NCBI RefSeq assembly: GCF_026712245.1
Contig: NZ_JAPPUY010000006.1
Coordinates: forward strand, 124,001-188,000
Direction: 5' to 3'
DNA: 64,000 nucleotides
Origin: Roseateles hydrophilus
GTDB taxonomy: Bacteria > Pseudomonadota > Gammaproteobacteria > Burkholderiales > Burkholderiaceae_C
The translations under genes and the position numbers were made by a program. This document shows, piece by piece, positions 7,324 through 16,646 of the stretch (its first letter is position 1; every line of letters begins with the position of its first letter). Below the pieces are notes generated by a model. That model saw nothing but the letters and a program-made list of their open reading frames with translations, had not been told where the DNA came from and did no database searches.

Positions 7324-9936
7324 ATGCGCAACAAAACAATGTTTAGCTTTGCCTTTGGGTGGGGCAGGAGACGAGTCGCAGCCCTTGCGGTGCGGGCCTC
7401 CTGTCGCGTGCCTGATGCCCTGACGACGACCCCTGACGTGATCTCTCAACGACTGATCGACCTGCATGACGGCTGGCTGTTGGCCGAGGCGCCCGCTGGC
7501 GTGGACGGCGCGGCGCTCGCTGCGCTGCCCGCCGATGCTTGGCTGCCTGCGGCGGTGCCCGGCACGGCGCACGGCGCGCTGCTGGCCGCCGGCCGCATTC
7601 CCGATCCTTTCTACGGCCGCAACGAGCTGGAGGTGCGCTGGGTGGCCGAGCGCCGCTGGGTGTGGAAGCTGGCCTTCGACGCTGGCGAGCTGGCGGCGCG
7701 CGAAGAGCTGGTGTTCGAGGGCCTGGACACCTACTGCAGCGTCTGGCTGAACGGCGAGCGGCTGCTGCAGACCGACAACATGTTCGTGCCGCAGCGTGTG
7801 GACGTGCGCGAGCGCCTGCGGCCCGGGCGCAACGAGTTGCTGCTGTGCTTTGAGCCGGCGCTGGCGGAAGCGCGCAAGGTGGAGGCGGTGCATGGCAAGC
7901 GCGCGCTGTGGAACGGCGACAGCGCACGGCTGCATGCGCGCAAGGCGCAGTACCACTTCGGCTGGGACTGGGGCCCCGAGCTTGTCACCTGCGGCCCGTG
8001 GCGCGCGGTGCGGCGCGACAGCGCTTGCGGCCGAATTGCCGAGCTGCTGTGCCGCGCCGATGTGGCGGTGGCGCAGCGGGCGGCGACGCTGAGTGTCAGT
8101 GCGGTGCTGGTGGGTGCCGGCACGCGCTGCGTGTTCGAGCTGCTGGACCCCGAGGGCCGCCGCGTGGCGCTGTGCCCGGTGCCGGCGGCCGGCCCTGTGC
8201 AGGCCGTGCTGGCGGTGCCCGACGCGCAGCTGTGGTGGCCGCACGGCCTGGGCGGCCAGCCGCTGTACACGCTGCTGGCAACGCTGCAGGACGACGATGG
8301 CCAGGTGCTGGCGCAGGAGCGCCGCCGCATCGGGCTGCGTCGCCTGCGCCTGGTGCAGGACGAGGTGGCTGGCGAGGCGGGCCGCAGCTTCCACTTCGAG
8401 GTCAACGGCCGGGACTTCTTTGCCGGCGGCGCGAACTGGATTCCCGACGACAGCCTGCTGGAGCGCATCACGCCGGCCCGCTATCGCGAGCGCGTGGCGC
8501 AGGCCGCCGCCGCAAACATGACCATGCTGCGCATCTGGGGCGGCGGCATCTACGAGCACGAGGCCTTCTACGACGCCTGCGACGAGCTCGGCATCCTGGT
8601 GTGGCAGGACTTCATGTTCGCCTGCGGGCTGTATCCGGCCAACGAGGCCTTCCAGGCCAGCGTGCGTGCGGAGGCCCAAGCGCAGGTGAAGCGGCTGCGC
8701 CACCATGCCTGCCTGGCGCTCTGGTGCGGCAACAACGAGGACTACATGCTGGCCGAGTCCCAAGGGCTGGCCGGCCCAGGCGTTCCGGCCGAGCGTTTCG
8801 AGGCGCGGGCGATCTACGAGCGGCTGCTGCCCGAGGTTTGCGCCGCGCTCGACCCGGACCGCCCTTACTGGCCCGGCAGCCCGTTCACGCCGGGCGACGG
8901 CGCCTCGTCCTCAGACGCGACCGTGGGCGACCGCCACAGCTGGGAGGTCTGGCACCAGCAGATGCTGCCCTACCAGCGCTACGGCGATGTGCAGGCGCGC
9001 TTTGTCAGCGAGTTCGGCATGCAGTCGATGCCGTCGCTGGCGCTGTTCGAGTCTGTGCTGCCCGAGGGGGAGCGCTTCCCCGAGAGCCGCACCGTGCAAT
9101 GGCACAACAAGGCCGGGTCGCCCGCGGGGCCGGACGGACATCGCCGCCTGGCGGTCTACCAGGCCGACAACCTGCGCGTGGGCCCCACGCTGGCTGAGCA
9201 TGTGTACGCGACGCAGTTCGTGCAGGCCGAGGCCATGCGCGTGGCCTACCAGGACTTCCGCCGCCGCTGGCAGCGCCCGGGCGCGCGTGCCGTGGGCGGG
9301 GCGCTGGTGTGGCAGCTCAACGACTGCTGGCCGGTCACGAGCTGGGCACTGATCGACGCGGCCGGCATGCCCAAGCCGGCCTGGCATGTTGTGCGCCGGG
9401 CGTTGGCGCCGCTGGCTGTTGCCGTGCGGCTGGAGGCCGGCCAAGTGCGCCTGGCGGTCATGAATGGCGGCGTGGATGACATCGCGCTGACGCTGCGCCT
9501 GCGCGTGTACTCGCTGGCGGGGCAGCCATTGGCGGATGCCGACTTGCCGCACCTGGCGGCTGCGGGCTGCTGCGCGGAACTGGTGCAGGCCGTGGCGGCG
9601 GCCGCGGGCGATGGGCCCGTGGTGGCCGAGCTCTGCGCGCTGGACGGCGACGGTGCGGAGCTGGCGCGCGACTGCGCGTGGACCGAGCCCTTCAAGTTCT
9701 ACAGCTTGGCTGGTGCGCGCGTGCAGATCGGCGTTGAGGACGGGCGGCTGCGGCTGCAGGCCGATCGGCCGGTCAAGGGGCTGTGGTTGCAGGCCCGCGG
9801 CGTGTCGTTCGCCGACAACTTCATCGACCTGATGCCCAGAGAACCCCGCTGGCTGGATCAAAAGATAGCGTTACCATTTGTCATGGAGGCGGTTGCGTTG
9901 GACCACGCAATGCAACGTTTTGTGCTGCAGCCATAG
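7324..9936 (+). CDS. Beta-mannosidase, glycoside hydrolase family 2
   Basis: Up to 870 residues. It removes terminal beta-mannose from manno-oligosaccharides. The sugar-binding jelly roll runs from about residue 40 to 210 with HFGWDWGPE. The TIM-barrel part shows RIWGGGIYE, then LWCGNNEDYM with the acid/base Glu, and RFVSEFGMQS with the nucleophile Glu; a C-terminal beta domain follows. All these match GH2 beta-mannosidases. The start is uncertain: the ATG at 7324 has GAGAAACAG in front, but the family N-terminus begins only at VISQRLIDLHDGW, where an in-frame GTG lies at 7438. No clear signal peptide is seen, so it is probably cytoplasmic or periplasmic. Confidence 0.9.
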   Translation: MRNKTMFSFAFGWGRRRVAALAVRASCRVPDALTTTPDVISQRLIDLHDGWLLAEAPAGVDGAALAALPADAWLPAAVPGTAHGALLAAGRIPDPFYGRNELEVRWVAERRWVWKLAFDAGELAAREELVFEGLDTYCSVWLNGERLLQTDNMFVPQRVDVRERLRPGRNELLLCFEPALAEARKVEAVHGKRALWNGDSARLHARKAQYHFGWDWGPELVTCGPWRAVRRDSACGRIAELLCRADVAVAQRAATLSVSAVLVGAGTRCVFELLDPEGRRVALCPVPAAGPVQAVLAVPDAQLWWPHGLGGQPLYTLLATLQDDDGQVLAQERRRIGLRRLRLVQDEVAGEAGRSFHFEVNGRDFFAGGANWIPDDSLLERITPARYRERVAQAAAANMTMLRIWGGGIYEHEAFYDACDELGILVWQDFMFACGLYPANEAFQASVRAEAQAQVKRLRHHACLALWCGNNEDYMLAESQGLAGPGVPAERFEARAIYERLLPEVCAALDPDRPYWPGSPFTPGDGASSSDATVGDRHSWEVWHQQMLPYQRYGDVQARFVSEFGMQSMPSLALFESVLPEGERFPESRTVQWHNKAGSPAGPDGHRRLAVYQADNLRVGPTLAEHVYATQFVQAEAMRVAYQDFRRRWQRPGARAVGGALVWQLNDCWPVTSWALIDAAGMPKPAWHVVRRALAPLAVAVRLEAGQVRLAVMNGGVDDIALTLRLRVYSLAGQPLADADLPHLAAAGCCAELVQAVAAAAGDGPVVAELCALDGDGAELARDCAWTEPFKFYSLAGARVQIGVEDGRLRLQADRPVKGLWLQARGVSFADNFIDLMPREPRWLDQKIALPFVMEAVALDHAMQRFVLQP
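9863..9876. promoter_or_regulatory. Possible LacI/GntR-type half-conserved operator inside the beta-mannosidase 3' end
   Basis: AGATAGCGTTACCA fits TGnTAnCGnTAnCA except for the first base. Its centre is 146 bp upstream of the better site at 10009, close to a whole number of helical turns. It may be coincidence because it lies in coding sequence. Confidence 0.3.
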
Positions 9937-10008
9937 GAGAGGTGCATCGCCCACGGAATGGGTGGAACCCCTGTAATTGATTGTCCCGATGTGGTCGGGC
10001 GCGCATAT

Positions 10009-10022
10009 TGTTACCGTTATCA
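10009..10022. promoter_or_regulatory. Putative LacI-family operator ahead of the TonB receptor
   Basis: TGTTACCGTTATCA fits every fixed position of TGnTAnCGnTAnCA, the operator type known for sugar regulators and TonB-receptor genes of Xanthomonas and Caulobacter. It lies 83 bases upstream of the receptor ATG. It differs from the 13-bp palindrome shared by the other units, so another regulator may act here. Confidence 0.5.
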
Positions 10023-10105
10023 AAACGGGTTGAGGCCATGAGCCGCCAACCGCGGCATCGCGCCCGCCAGGGCCGGTGCTTCCCACCAAAGAGGAGACAA
10101 CCAGG

Positions 10106-13100
10106 ATGAGACATTTCAGACAGACAACCTTGTCATTGGCGGCAGCCCAGGCCTTGATGGTCTTGGCCATGCCGGCCATGGCTCAGCAGGCGCCTGCCGC
10201 CGCGGCGTCGGCGCCGGGCAAGTCGCAGCAACTGGAGACCGTCGTCGTCTCTGGCCAGCGTGCAGCGCTGCAGTCGGCGCAGAAGCTCAAGCAGGAGTCC
10301 GACGAGATCGTCGACTCCATCGTGGCTGACGACATCGGCAAGCTGCCGGACCGTTCGGTCTCCGAGGTGTTGCAGCGCATCGTCGGCGTGACGATGGACC
10401 GCGTGCTGTCGCGTGGCGACCCGATGCGGGTGTCCGTGGAGGGCTCGGGCGTCATCATCCGTGGCCTGACCTATGTGTCCTCGCAGCTCAACGGCCGCGA
10501 GAGCTTCTCTGCCAACGGGGGGCGCGGCCTGAGTTTCGAGGACGTGCCGCCCGAGCTGATGGCGGGCGTGGACGTCTACAAGAACCCGTCCGCCGAACAG
10601 ATCGAAGGGGCCATCGGTGGCCTGGTGAACCTGCGCACGGCGCTGCCCTTTGACTACAACGGCTTCAAGGCCAGCCTGAGCGGCTCGCTGACGAAGAACG
10701 TGCTGCGTGGCAACCAGAAGCCGACCGTCTCCGGCCTGCTGGCCAACACGTGGAACACGGACCTGGGCAAGATCGGCCTGCTCGTGCATGCCGCGCACTC
10801 CGAGAGCTCGACGCGCACGGACGGCATGGTGGTGGACCCGTACTTCCGCGAGGTGGTGCGCTGGAATCGCCCCGAGGACACGAACAACGCCTACTACCGC
10901 CCGACTGCCGAGAACCACTGGTTCCCCAAGGCCGTGGGCTGGCAATCGCTCGCGTTCGACCGCACGCGCAAGGGCACCTACGCCGCCGCGCAATGGAAGA
11001 AGGACACGCTGCAGGCCGCGGCGACCTTCTTCCGTTCCAAGTACGACTTCTACTGGGATGAAAGCTCCATCGCCAGCCAGGCAGATCCGTACTCGTCGCT
11101 GGTGTCGAACGCCAAGTGGGGCAGCAACGGCGCGCTGCTGACGGGCACGCTCACCGACCCGCAGAAGGGCGGCATCCCCTTCAATGCGAACACGCGCTTC
11201 TCCACGAGCGGTTCGGACACGAAGGAGTCGACCTTCAACGTGATCTGGACGCCGACGGCGCAGTGGCGCATCGTCAATGACTTCCAGTTCATCGAGTCCG
11301 AGACGGGCACGTTCGACTCGACGGTGGCGACCGGCATCAACATGCCCAAGGAAACCCTGGACCTCAGCGGCGACATGCCGCGCCTGGTGCTGGACGCGGC
11401 GGACCGGGCCTACCTGGCCGATCCGTCCAAGTACTACTGGGGCTTCACGATGGAGCGCCTGTCGGAGAGCAAGGCCAAGCAGAAGGCGTGGAAGGGCGAC
11501 GTCAAGTACACCTTTGACCACCCGGTGCTCTATGACGTGCGCTTCGGCCTGCGCCTCACCGACCGCGACGTGACCAACAAGGTGCCGCGTTGGTACAACT
11601 GGCAGGCCGTGTCGCAGACGTGGCAATCCGCCGAGTTCGATCAGGGCGCCATCGGCCAGAGCTGGGACTGGCACCCGATCAAGAGCCTGGCGTACCTGAA
11701 CCGCTTCGGCGGCGAGACGCAGGTCAAGTCGTTCAACAACTTCATGAACGGCAAGAACAACGTCGCGTCGCTGGTGCTGCCGAAGATGGCGGTGGCGGCG
11801 AACTACCCCGACTCCTACGCGCTGCTGCACAGCTACTACACCACGCTGTGCGAGGAGTACAAGGCCGAGAAGATCTCCAAGGGCGGCTCGCCTGGCAACA
11901 GCTGTGCCCCGGCGTTCACGCCGCCTGTGGCCGGCACGATTTCGCCGCGCGACAACACGCAGCAGGAGACCACCAAGGCGGCCTATGCGCAGCTGCGGTT
12001 CGGGTTTGACGAGTGGGGCGTGCCGGTCGACGGCAATGCGGGTCTCCGCGTCGTCAACACCAACTACAAGTCGGCGGGCTACCAGTCGCTGAACTACCAG
12101 GCGACCGCCGCCGTGACCGGCACCCTCACGGGCGGCCCGATCCCGGTCTTCACGTCCTACCGCCGGCCGATCGAGGTGGACAACAGCTACACCGATGTGC
12201 TGCCCAGCCTCAACCTGCGTTGGAAGTTCAACGACAAGATGCAGCTGCGGTTCGCGTTCGCGAAGGCGCTCGCGCGTCCTGACCTGAGCGCGCTGCAGCC
12301 CAACCTGATCCTGGATGCCGGCAGCGCCACCATCCGGACGACGGTGGACGAGACGGTGACGCCGGCTGTGCGTGAGAACGTGGTGACCGACCTCCGCAAC
12401 CGCGGCCAGGCTTTGGGCAACCCGACCTTGAAGCCGGTCAAGTCCGACCAGTTCGACCTGTCGGCCGAGTGGTACATCGACAAGGCCAGTTCGGTCACGA
12501 TGGCGGCCTTCAACAAGCAGCTGAAGGACGTGATCGTCAACCAGGTGGGCATCCTCACGGCGGCAGACACCACCGGCAAGGTACACGAGTTCGCCTACTC
12601 GACGCAGGTCAACGGTGCCAAGGGTTGGGCGCGTGGCGTGGAGCTGTCAGCGCAGCACTACTTCAACGGCCTGCCGGGCTTGCTGGCCGGTTTGGGTGTG
12701 CAGGCCAATGTGACCTACGTGGACAGCAAGCAAAAGCGCTACAACGCCGTCGGCAACGAGTGGTGCAGCAGCGCCAGCGATGGCCGCAACCTGAACCTGT
12801 TCGTCAACGGTTGCGACACCAACGGCCAGTCCTACGGTGACCATCCGCTGCCCAACCTGTCGCGCAAGGCGTTCAACGTGGCGGTGCTGTACGACCACGG
12901 CCCGATCTCGGCGCGTGTGGCTTACGCCTGGCGTGGCAAGTACATGAACGGCGTGGCCTTCCCGGACAACACCGGCCCGAACCAGACCAACGGCCTGGAT
13001 GGCAATCCGAACAGCAAGCAGTACGGCCGCAACAACATGCCGCTGGGTTTGCCGATCTGGACGGATGCCTTTGGCCAGCTGGACCTGGGCGTGCAGTACC

Positions 13101-13252
13101 GGCTCAGCGACAACGTGACGCTGGCGTTCGAGGGCCAGAACCTGACGGATGCGGTCTACAAGCAGTTGATGCAACAGCACATCGGCTTCACGGGTCGTTC
13201 CTGGTTCGCCTCCGGCCCGCGTTACACCGTGTCGGCACGCGTCAACTTCTGA
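10106..13252 (+). CDS. TonB-dependent outer-membrane receptor, probably for mannan oligosaccharides
   Basis: A 1048-residue outer-membrane barrel with a signal peptide ending in AMPAMA-QQ. A TonB box (ETVVVSG) follows near residue 45, then a plug domain with IGKLPDRSVSEVLQRIVGV and EGAIGGLVNLRTALPFD, and a long beta-barrel ending in YTVSARVNF with the usual terminal Phe. Length and plug wording fit the Xanthomonas/Caulobacter TonB receptor subfamily that imports plant glycans. No SusD homologue is present. The ATG at 10106 was chosen over one at 10076 because it starts the signal peptide and follows GAGGAG. Substrate is inferred from the neighbours. Confidence 0.92.
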   Translation: MRHFRQTTLSLAAAQALMVLAMPAMAQQAPAAAASAPGKSQQLETVVVSGQRAALQSAQKLKQESDEIVDSIVADDIGKLPDRSVSEVLQRIVGVTMDRVLSRGDPMRVSVEGSGVIIRGLTYVSSQLNGRESFSANGGRGLSFEDVPPELMAGVDVYKNPSAEQIEGAIGGLVNLRTALPFDYNGFKASLSGSLTKNVLRGNQKPTVSGLLANTWNTDLGKIGLLVHAAHSESSTRTDGMVVDPYFREVVRWNRPEDTNNAYYRPTAENHWFPKAVGWQSLAFDRTRKGTYAAAQWKKDTLQAAATFFRSKYDFYWDESSIASQADPYSSLVSNAKWGSNGALLTGTLTDPQKGGIPFNANTRFSTSGSDTKESTFNVIWTPTAQWRIVNDFQFIESETGTFDSTVATGINMPKETLDLSGDMPRLVLDAADRAYLADPSKYYWGFTMERLSESKAKQKAWKGDVKYTFDHPVLYDVRFGLRLTDRDVTNKVPRWYNWQAVSQTWQSAEFDQGAIGQSWDWHPIKSLAYLNRFGGETQVKSFNNFMNGKNNVASLVLPKMAVAANYPDSYALLHSYYTTLCEEYKAEKISKGGSPGNSCAPAFTPPVAGTISPRDNTQQETTKAAYAQLRFGFDEWGVPVDGNAGLRVVNTNYKSAGYQSLNYQATAAVTGTLTGGPIPVFTSYRRPIEVDNSYTDVLPSLNLRWKFNDKMQLRFAFAKALARPDLSALQPNLILDAGSATIRTTVDETVTPAVRENVVTDLRNRGQALGNPTLKPVKSDQFDLSAEWYIDKASSVTMAAFNKQLKDVIVNQVGILTAADTTGKVHEFAYSTQVNGAKGWARGVELSAQHYFNGLPGLLAGLGVQANVTYVDSKQKRYNAVGNEWCSSASDGRNLNLFVNGCDTNGQSYGDHPLPNLSRKAFNVAVLYDHGPISARVAYAWRGKYMNGVAFPDNTGPNQTNGLDGNPNSKQYGRNNMPLGLPIWTDAFGQLDLGVQYRLSDNVTLAFEGQNLTDAVYKQLMQQHIGFTGRSWFASGPRYTVSARVNF

Positions 13253-13283
13253 CCGACGCCGGGTTTGTCCCGGCTCTCGGAGA

Positions 13284-13314
13284 GCCCGGCACGGCGGTGC
13301 CGGGCCTTTTTTTT
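13284..13314 (+). terminator. Rho-independent terminator after the TonB receptor
   Basis: GCCCGGCAC and GTGCCGGGC form a perfect 9-bp stem around a 4-base loop, followed by C and eight T. It begins 32 bases after the receptor stop and separates it from the halogenase-like genes, which then depend on read-through or on a promoter within this short gap. Confidence 0.9.
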
Positions 13315-13350
13315 GGGGTACTGTTTCAGCGACAACAAGAGGGTGCGCCC

Positions 13351-14907
13351 ATGGAGAAACAACGCATGCCTGAGGCCGGCCCGCTGCGCCGCGTCGTCAT
13401 CGTCGGGGGGGGCACGGCGGGCTGGATGACGGCCGCGCCGCTGGCCCAGTTGCTTGGCGGCCGTGACCACGCGGCCTGCTGCGAGATCGTGCTCGTCGAG
13501 TCGCCGGAGATCGGCACCGTCGGCGTGGGCGAGGCCACGCTGCCCACCATCCGCTACTACAACAACTCGCTGCAACTCGACCACGCGGAGTTCATCCGCG
13601 AAACCCAGGCCAGCTTCAAGCTGGGCATCGAGTTCAAGGACTGGGGCCACCTCGGCAACCGCTTCTTTCACGGCTTTGGCGAGTTCGGCCCGGCCATCCA
13701 GAACCGCTCATCCATCATGCACTGGCTGCGCCTGCATGGCCTGGGCGGCATGGCCAGCCACGAGCAGTGGTCCACCGCCACCGTCATGGCCATGCGCAAC
13801 CGCTTCGTGCCGCCGGAGGGTGGCGAGGTGGCCTCCGCGGCCAATGCCTATGCCTATGCCTTCCACTTCGACGCCGGCCTGTACGCCGCCTACCTGCGCA
13901 ACTACGCAGTCGCCCGGGGCGTGCAGCGCGAGGAGGGCACCATCGTCGACGTGTCCGTGCGCCCCGGCGACGGCTTCGTCACCGCCGTCACGCTGGCCGA
14001 CGGCCGGCGCATCGAAGGCGACCTGTTCATCGACTGCTCAGGCTTCCGCGGCCTGCTGATCGAGGGCGTGTGCCAGGCCGGTTACCACGACTGGACGCAC
14101 TGGCTGCCCTGCGACAGCGCCCAGGCCGTGCCCTGCGCCCGCGTCGAGCCGCTCACGCCCTACACCACGTCGACCGCGCGCAGCGCCGGCTGGCAATGGC
14201 GCATCCCGCTGCAGCACCGCACGGGCAACGGCCATGTCTACTGCAGCGGATACATCAGCGACGACCAGGCCGGCCGCGTGCTGATGCACAGCCTCGACGG
14301 CGCGCCGCAGGGCGAGCCGCGCCAGTTGCGCTTCAAGACCGGCATGCGCAAGAAGATCTGGGACCGCAACGTCGTTGCCATCGGCCTGGCCTCGGGCTTC
14401 CTGGAGCCGCTGGAGTCCACCAGCATCCAGCTCATCATGGACGGCGTGGGCCGCCTCATCGAGCTGTGGCCCGACCGCCGCTGCGACACGCACCTCGCCG
14501 ACGAATACAACCGCCGCATGGCGCAGCAGTACGCGTCCATCCGCGACTTCATCGTGCTGCACTACAAGCTCACGCGCCGCGACGACAGCGAGTTCTGGCG
14601 CTATTGCCGTGACATGCCCATCCCTGACACGCTGGCTCACCAGATCGAGCTGTTTCGCCGCAGCGGCCGCGTCGCCATCCTTGACCCCGACAGCTTCGCC
14701 GAGCCGTCGTGGATGTCGCTGTTCCTGGGCCTGGGCCTGTGGCCCGAGCGGCTGGACCCGCTGCTCGCGCAGATCGACGAACAGGCGCTGCGCCAGCACT
14801 TTGAACGGCTGCGCCAAGCCATCTCCCAGACCGTGGACGCCATGCCGGACCACGGCGCCTTCATCCACCACCACGTGCGGGCCCAGCCCGTGAAGGCGGC
14901 CGCATGA
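13351..14907 (+). CDS. Tryptophan-halogenase-like FAD-dependent monooxygenase, copy 1
   Basis: A 518-residue flavoprotein of the tryptophan halogenase family. It has the FAD motif VVIVGGGTAGWM at the N-terminus, GVGEATLPTIRYYN, FKLGIEFKDWG in the region of the catalytic Lys, and WQWRIPLQ, the W-x-W-x-I-P hallmark. Members beside TonB receptors in carbohydrate loci of Xanthomonas, Caulobacter and relatives are common, and their real substrate is mostly unknown. Halogenation is therefore not claimed. The ATG at 13351 follows AAGAGGG by 8 bases; a GTG at 13297 lies inside the terminator hairpin and was rejected. The downstream paralogue overlaps by ATGA. Confidence 0.88.
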   Translation: MEKQRMPEAGPLRRVVIVGGGTAGWMTAAPLAQLLGGRDHAACCEIVLVESPEIGTVGVGEATLPTIRYYNNSLQLDHAEFIRETQASFKLGIEFKDWGHLGNRFFHGFGEFGPAIQNRSSIMHWLRLHGLGGMASHEQWSTATVMAMRNRFVPPEGGEVASAANAYAYAFHFDAGLYAAYLRNYAVARGVQREEGTIVDVSVRPGDGFVTAVTLADGRRIEGDLFIDCSGFRGLLIEGVCQAGYHDWTHWLPCDSAQAVPCARVEPLTPYTTSTARSAGWQWRIPLQHRTGNGHVYCSGYISDDQAGRVLMHSLDGAPQGEPRQLRFKTGMRKKIWDRNVVAIGLASGFLEPLESTSIQLIMDGVGRLIELWPDRRCDTHLADEYNRRMAQQYASIRDFIVLHYKLTRRDDSEFWRYCRDMPIPDTLAHQIELFRRSGRVAILDPDSFAEPSWMSLFLGLGLWPERLDPLLAQIDEQALRQHFERLRQAISQTVDAMPDHGAFIHHHVRAQPVKAAA

Positions 14908-16451
14908 CGCCCGAACTGCAGGATCAGCGCATCCGCCGCATCGTCATCGTCGGCGGCGGCTCCGCCGGCTGGATGTGCGCCGCGCCGCTCGCCCAAGTGT
15001 TCGGCTCGCCGCCCGGCGGCCCTGCCAACCCGGTGGGCTGCGAGATCGTGCTGGTCGAGTCTGCCGACATCGGCACAGTCGGCGTCGGCGAGGCCACGCT
15101 GCCCAGCATCCGCGCCTACAACGACGCGCTGGGCCTGGACAACGCCGACTTCATGCGCAAGACGCAGGCCAGCTTCAAGCTCGGCATTGAGTTCAAGGAC
15201 TGGGGCCACATCGGCAACCGCTTCTTCCACGGCTTCGGCGGCTTCGGCCCGGCCATCGTCAACCGCTCGTCGGTGGCGCACTGGCTGCGGCTGGCGCGCG
15301 AGGGCGGCATGGCCAGCCACGAGGAATGGTCCGTCGCCACCGCCATGGCGCGGCGTAATCGCTTCGCGCTGCCGGAGGCCGGCCCGCCGTCCGCCGCCAA
15401 CGCGTACTCCTACGCCTTCCACTTCGACGCCGGCTTGTACGCCGCCTATCTGCGCGACTACGCGGTGGCGCGCGGCGTGCAGCGCGAGGAGGGCACCATC
15501 GTCGACGTGTCCGTGCGCCCTGGCGACGGCTTCGTCACCGCCGTCACGCTGGCCGACGGCCGCCGCATCGCGGGCGACCTGTTCATCGACTGCTCGGGTT
15601 TCCGCGGCCTGCTCATCGAAGGCGTGTGCCGCGCTGGCTATCACGACTGGACCCACTGGCTGCCCTGCGACAGCGCGCAGGCAGTACCTCGTGACAAGGT
15701 TCAGCCGCTCACGCCCTACACCACGTCCACCGCCCACTCAGCCGGCTGGCAGTGGCGCATCCCGCTGCAGCACCGCACCGGCAACGGCCATGTCTACAGC
15801 AGCGCCCACATCAGCGACGAGGACGCGAGCCGCGTGCTGATGAGCCACCTGGACGGCGCGCCCCAGGGCGAGCCGCGCCAGCTGCGCTTCAAGACCGGCC
15901 TGCGCCGCAAGGTCTGGGACCGCAATGTCGTCGCCGTGGGCCTGTCGTCGGGCTTCCTGGAGCCGCTGGAGTCCACCAGCCTGTCGCTGGTCATCCACGG
16001 CATCAGTGCGCTGGTGGAGCTGTTCCCCGACCGCCATTGCGAGCGCCACCTGGTGGACGAGTACAACCGCCGCATGACGCGGCAGTACGAGTCCATCCGC
16101 GACTTCATCATCCTGCACTACAAGCTCACCACCCGGGACGACAGCGCGTTCTGGCGCTACTGCCGCGGCATGCCCATCCCGGACACGCTGGCCCACCAGA
16201 TCGACAGCTTCCGCCGCAACGGCCGCGTCGTCATCCTCGACCGCGACAGCTTCGGCGAGGACTCCTGGTACTCGCTTTACCTTGGCCTCGGCGTGCGGCC
16301 TGAGGGGTTGGACCCGCTGCTGCAGCAGGTGGACGCGGTGCCACTGCGGGAGCATTTCCAGCGGCTGCATGCAGCCATCGCGCGGACGGTGGAGGGCATG
16401 CCGGACCATGCGACGTACCTTGAGCGCTTGATGGCGACTCGGGGCGTTTGA
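14904..16451 (+). CDS. Tryptophan-halogenase-like FAD-dependent monooxygenase, copy 2
   Basis: A 515-residue paralogue of the preceding gene, translationally coupled through ATGA. It repeats all landmarks: VVIVGGGSAGWM, GVGEATLPSIRAYN, FKLGIEFKDWG, WQWRIPLQ and GLSSGFLEPLESTS. Long blocks, such as the one around GTIVDVSVRPGDGF, are identical between the copies, so the pair arose by tandem duplication. The copies differ most at the N-terminus and near the C-terminus, where substrate specificity could have diverged. Function beyond flavin-dependent oxidation or halogenation is unknown; the context suggests a link to glycan uptake. Confidence 0.87.
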   Translation: MTPELQDQRIRRIVIVGGGSAGWMCAAPLAQVFGSPPGGPANPVGCEIVLVESADIGTVGVGEATLPSIRAYNDALGLDNADFMRKTQASFKLGIEFKDWGHIGNRFFHGFGGFGPAIVNRSSVAHWLRLAREGGMASHEEWSVATAMARRNRFALPEAGPPSAANAYSYAFHFDAGLYAAYLRDYAVARGVQREEGTIVDVSVRPGDGFVTAVTLADGRRIAGDLFIDCSGFRGLLIEGVCRAGYHDWTHWLPCDSAQAVPRDKVQPLTPYTTSTAHSAGWQWRIPLQHRTGNGHVYSSAHISDEDASRVLMSHLDGAPQGEPRQLRFKTGLRRKVWDRNVVAVGLSSGFLEPLESTSLSLVIHGISALVELFPDRHCERHLVDEYNRRMTRQYESIRDFIILHYKLTTRDDSAFWRYCRGMPIPDTLAHQIDSFRRNGRVVILDRDSFGEDSWYSLYLGLGVRPEGLDPLLQQVDAVPLREHFQRLHAAIARTVEGMPDHATYLERLMATRGV

Positions 16452-16577
16452 AGATCGGTTCGTCGCTGCGAGGCCTACCGGCTGATGTTGGCCTTACAGC
16501 GTGGATTCTTTTCGTGACGGTGGCTGTCGACCCATAGCGGCATTTGGCTGCGGCTGTGTCGAAGCCCCGAAGCGGCC

Positions 16578-16646
16578 GTTCAACGTTTGACATGAGGCGC
16601 AGCCGCCGGTTTGCCGGTGGCTGTCGCCTCGGTGGAAGGGTTAGGC
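16578..16646 (-). repeat. Integron attC site of a solitary cassette
   Basis: On the minus strand it starts with GCCTAAC (16646-16640), has complementary inner arms around ACCGGCAAACCGG, continues through ATGTCAAAC and ends with GTTGAAC (16584-16578). Both ends fit RYYYAAC and GTTRRRY. The stop codon of the upstream minus-strand gene lies inside the first core, as is usual in cassettes. A stretch of about 125 bases between the halogenase stop and this site shows nothing recognisable. Confidence 0.75.

Noticed and set aside
10133-12586. 817-codon minus-strand frame inside the TonB receptor gene
   Set aside because: Antisense shadow; Arg/Val/Ala/His-rich composition without domains, while the plus strand encodes a complete receptor.
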